Below the pieces are notes generated by a model, which made no database searches, was not told where the DNA came from, and worked only from the letters and a program-made list of their open reading frames with translations. Shown piece by piece: positions 33,971 through 35,779 of a DNA stretch of 35,779 nucleotides. Origin of the DNA: Campylobacterales bacterium (lineage in GTDB: Bacteria; Campylobacterota; Campylobacteria; Campylobacterales; Sulfurimonadaceae); the NCBI GenBank assembly GCA_014764065.1, contig JACXUG010000006.1, forward strand, positions 1 to 35,779. Reading direction: 5' to 3'. The position numbers and the translations under genes are program-made. How positions within the stretch are numbered: the stretch's first letter is position 1; each line of letters begins with the position of its first letter.

Positions 33971-33976
33971 ATTTTA
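33971..33976 (-). promoter_or_regulatory. -10 box of the dapD promoter
   Basis: The minus strand reads GTGTTAAAATTC with TAAAAT 28 bases before the dapD start codon, leaving a leader of about 20 bases that includes the ribosome site. Confidence 0.45.
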
Positions 33977-34090
33977 ACACAGACCAGCTCTGATAACCCT
34001 GCATCTGTGCCGTTGGGAGGATTTTCTAAGGCGTGTATTAAGCCGTATTGTTGATGCAAAACCGAAGCTGTGGGTTAGAAGTTGTGGTGT

Positions 34091-34096
34091 TATACT
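34091..34096 (+). promoter_or_regulatory. -10 box of the ankyrin-htpX promoter
   Basis: GGTGTTATACTTTC contains TATACT 20 bases before the ATG at 34116, with a TG-containing extension upstream. The leader would be very short, with AAAGGA close to its 5' end. The rest of the 33944-34115 gap shows nothing more than the dapD promoter. Confidence 0.45.
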
Positions 34097-34115
34097 TTCG
34101 CAAAGGATTGAAGCA

Positions 34116-34595
34116 ATGAGCAACTGGTCGACGCTATTACAGTCGGATGATTACCTGGGAGTCAAAAAGTATCTGAAAGAGGGTGCCGACGTCAATGAAA
34201 AGAGCGAGCACGGCGAATCCGTCGTCTCGCAGGCCCTCCGGCTGCGCTGCAGCGATGAACTGCTCGAGCTGCTCGTCGCATCGGGCGCGGACCTTTTCGA
34301 TGCCGATGACGAGGGGGTGAGCGTTTTCGATGTCGCCATCACCTACAACAACCCGATGATGGTTCAAAAGATGATCGACGAGGGGATCGACGTCAATGAA
34401 ACCCGGCGTACGAGCGGGTTTACCCCGCTGATGGCCGCGGTCTGCTATAACCGTAAAGCGATCGTCGAGATGCTGATGTCGAACGGTGCGAACACCGCCA
34501 TCAAAGACAAGCTGGGACTCACCGGCGCCGATTACGCCCGTAAAACCCACCGCAAGCAGATGCTGGGACTCCTGGGAGAAGAGGAGGGCGCGTGA
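34116..34595 (+). CDS. Ankyrin-repeat protein
   Basis: 159 residues made of about four ankyrin repeats: [60 protein letters not shown] and [20 protein letters not shown] with [10 protein letters not shown]. No signal peptide or membrane helix is seen, so it is cytoplasmic and probably binds a partner protein. Its stop overlaps the htpX start by one base (TGATG), so the partner may be HtpX or one of its substrates. Small ankyrin proteins next to heat-shock or oxidative-stress genes are common, but no specific role can be given. Confidence 0.85.
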   Translation: MSNWSTLLQSDDYLGVKKYLKEGADVNEKSEHGESVVSQALRLRCSDELLELLVASGADLFDADDEGVSVFDVAITYNNPMMVQKMIDEGIDVNETRRTSGFTPLMAAVCYNRKAIVEMLMSNGANTAIKDKLGLTGADYARKTHRKQMLGLLGEEEGA

Positions 34596-35467
34596 TGGAA
34601 CAGGTCAAGACCGTTTTGCTACTTTCGTTCCTGGCCGTGCTCTTTGTCATGCTTGGCGGCTATTTCGGCGGGGTGACCGGTGCACTTATCGGACTGCTCC
34701 TGGCCGGCGGAATGAACTTTTATGCCTATTTCTACTCGGACAAGATGCTCCTGCGGCACTACCATGCCGAACCGGTCACGCCGAAACAGAACCCGCGGCT
34801 CTACCGGATCATCAGCTCTCTGGCGCACAAAGCCGGGCTTCCGGTACCGGCCATCTACATCATTCACGAGGCAACCCCGAACGCCTTTGCGACGGGGCGC
34901 GACCCTGAGCACGCGGCCGTCGCCATCACCGATGGACTGCTGCGGATGCTCGACGACGAAGAGGTCGAGGCCGTTATGGCCCACGAACTCTCCCATGTCA
35001 AGCACCGGGATATGCTTATTGCCACGGTGGCGGCCTCCATCGCCGGCGCCATCGCGATGATCGCCAACATGATGCAGTTCGGCGCCATGTTTGGCAACAA
35101 CCGTGACCGCAACCCCATCATTATGATCGTCCTCTCGCTGCTGCTGCCGGTGGCCGCCAGCGTCATCCAGATGACAATAAGCCGCTCCCGCGAGTTTATG
35201 GCGGATGCCGGTGCCGCACGGATCACCGGACACCCTGAATGGCTGCAGCGGGCCCTGCGTAAACTCGAAACCTACAACAGCCGCAGCAGTGTCCGGGGGG
35301 CGACCCCCGAAAACGCACACCTTTTCATCGTTTCCCCCTTCAGCGGGAAACAGGTCTCCTTCGGGGAGCTGTTCCGCACCCACCCGACGACCGAGCAGCG
35401 CATCGCCCGTCTGGAGCTACTCAAAGCAGAGGGTAGGACCCGGCATTTCGAACGCCACTACCGCTAA
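34595..35467 (+). CDS. htpX: Membrane zinc metalloprotease HtpX
   Basis: This 290-residue M48 protease cleaves misfolded inner-membrane proteins on the cytoplasmic side. Two N-terminal helices (about 5-50) precede the catalytic domain with H130-E131-x-x-H134 (AHELSH) and E200 in [10 protein letters not shown] as third zinc ligand. Two more helices lie between them (about 145-195). [15 protein letters not shown] and [18 protein letters not shown] are typical of HtpX. ATG 34595 is preferred over the GTG at 34592 for ribosome-site spacing. The TAA overlaps the stop of the opposite ribbon-helix-helix gene. Confidence 0.95.
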   Translation: MEQVKTVLLLSFLAVLFVMLGGYFGGVTGALIGLLLAGGMNFYAYFYSDKMLLRHYHAEPVTPKQNPRLYRIISSLAHKAGLPVPAIYIIHEATPNAFATGRDPEHAAVAITDGLLRMLDDEEVEAVMAHELSHVKHRDMLIATVAASIAGAIAMIANMMQFGAMFGNNRDRNPIIMIVLSLLLPVAASVIQMTISRSREFMADAGAARITGHPEWLQRALRKLETYNSRSSVRGATPENAHLFIVSPFSGKQVSFGELFRTHPTTEQRIARLELLKAEGRTRHFERHYR

Positions 35468-35652
35468 AAAAGCTTCTCCTGGCGTTCGTTCTCGAGCGGC
35501 TTGCGCTTCTCCTTGCTCAGCCACTCTTCGAGCAGATGCTCGACAACCTTACTCAGGCTCATTTTGTAACGCTGACGCGCATATTTCATGCTTTCGTTCC
35601 ACACCTCTTTATCGACGATGAGCGAACGGGTTATCTCGTTTTTCGGCTTCAT
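35464..35652 (-). CDS. Small ribbon-helix-helix type DNA-binding protein
   Basis: 62 residues from ATG 35652 (a TTG at 35664 would add four residues and is less likely). The pattern [37 protein letters not shown] and EWL fits an RHH/MetJ-Arc fold: a short beta strand (about 5-12), helix A (15-27), a turn at MSLS and helix B (31-42), then a basic tail. Such proteins act as autorepressors, antitoxins or plasmid regulators. No toxin gene is beside it in the window. Its promoter region is very AT-rich with two TATAAT boxes inside repeated ATTATATA, and its base composition there differs sharply from the neighbours, suggesting acquired DNA. Confidence 0.7.
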   Translation of the reverse strand: MKPKNEITRSLIVDKEVWNESMKYARQRYKMSLSKVVEHLLEEWLSKEKRKPLENERQEKLF

Positions 35653-35669
35653 GATATCATCCAATATTA

Positions 35670-35689
35670 ATTATATACAAAATTATATA
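35670..35689 (-). promoter_or_regulatory. Tandem ATTATATA repeats overlapping two -10 boxes
   Basis: ATTATATA occurs at 35670-35677 and 35682-35689, exactly 12 bp apart, about one helical turn. On the minus strand each holds a TATAAT box (35670-35675 and 35682-35687) for the small gene starting at 35652. Ribbon-helix-helix proteins often bind such tandem repeats side by side, so autorepression is likely. Confidence 0.5.
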
Positions 35690-35693
35690 GTAA

Positions 35694-35779
35694 TTTTCAG
35701 GATGCGTCAAATGGGGGCTTACCTACACCGCTTCGACGATCGGTTTCGGGGAGACGCCTTATACCTTCACCTATCCGCA
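35694..35779 (+). pseudogene. Apparent 5'-truncated potassium-channel pore fragment (runs off the window)
   Basis: In the frame that follows TAA at 35691-35693, the codons from 35721 give TYTASTIGFGETPYTFTYP. The T-I-G-F-G-E core is the selectivity filter of K+ channel pore loops (TVGYGD-like; TIGFGE occurs in Campylobacterota channels). There is no start codon between the stop and the filter, so the preceding membrane helix and pore helix are missing. An alternative ATG frame at 35702 has no channel similarity. The junction lies in AT-rich DNA beside the ribbon-helix-helix gene. The rest of the gene is outside the window. Confidence 0.45.

Noticed and set aside
34016-34115. tRNA-like fold in the dapD-ankyrin gap
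   Set aside because: No seven-pair acceptor stem, GGTTC-type T-loop or anticodon arm could be built; only promoter boxes are evident.

Overview
The window is a stretch of chromosome from a bacterium of the Campylobacterota (Epsilonproteobacteria), most likely a GC-rich relative of Sulfurimonas/Sulfuricurvum/Sulfurovum. The evidence is the type E succinate dehydrogenase/fumarate reductase (sdhABE), remnants of a Wolinella-type frdCAB, the long epsilon-type DapD, an RpoD with an acidic insert, and the gene order apt-dedA-pepA-ychF, which I recall from Campylobacter jejuni. Coding DNA is GC-rich. Promoter -10 boxes are good TATAAT matches with no clear -35, as is usual in this phylum. This placement rests on gene content only; no rRNA or tRNA gene is present.

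Layout. 1-590: the end of a secreted choice-of-anchor type protein, then a patch of genomic debris (an ABC exporter tail with in-frame stops, a REP-like repeat, another gene end). 590-5018 (minus): xth and the sdhABE operon. 5167-6369 (minus): a membrane protein with a degenerate GGDEF domain. 6486-9222 (plus): thiL-truD-psd. 9238-10424 (minus): a heavily deleted frdCAB locus. 10502-18785 (minus): a long housekeeping array folD-lepB-M50 protease-rpiB-apt-trpB-dedA-pepA-ychF, interrupted between pepA and ychF by an oppositely oriented gene remnant. 18847-21333 (plus): monohaem cytochrome c, CitE-like lyase and dicarboxylate symporter. 21346-22260 (minus): TonB-like protein. 22411-24537 (plus): hemL, an AtpZ-like protein and a 4-TM protein. 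24547-27086 (minus): rpoD followed by a PAS-like protein. 27324-30449 (plus): leuD-leuB-purU, trmL and an unannotated 52-residue membrane protein. 30452-31347: an S24-type repressor facing a 27-residue peptide gene whose promoter carries a palindrome. 31374-32723 (plus): an NlpC/P60 lipoprotein. 32747-33943 (minus): dapD. 34116-35467 (plus): ankyrin protein and htpX. 35464-35652 (minus): a small ribbon-helix-helix protein. The window ends in what looks like a beheaded potassium channel gene.

Most of the region is core metabolism and cell-envelope upkeep: succinate/fumarate chemistry, leucine, tryptophan, lysine/peptidoglycan, haem, thiamine, folate C1 units, phosphatidylethanolamine and protein export. 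The points most worth a second look are (i) loss of the classic haem-containing fumarate reductase beside an intact cytoplasmic type E enzyme, (ii) the S24 repressor / palindrome / 27-residue peptide module, (iii) the REP-like element flanked by gene wreckage, and (iv) the lone ribbon-helix-helix gene with two ATTATATA repeats 12 bp apart next to a truncated channel gene. I saw no CRISPR array, intact transposase, prophage, tRNA or known riboswitch.
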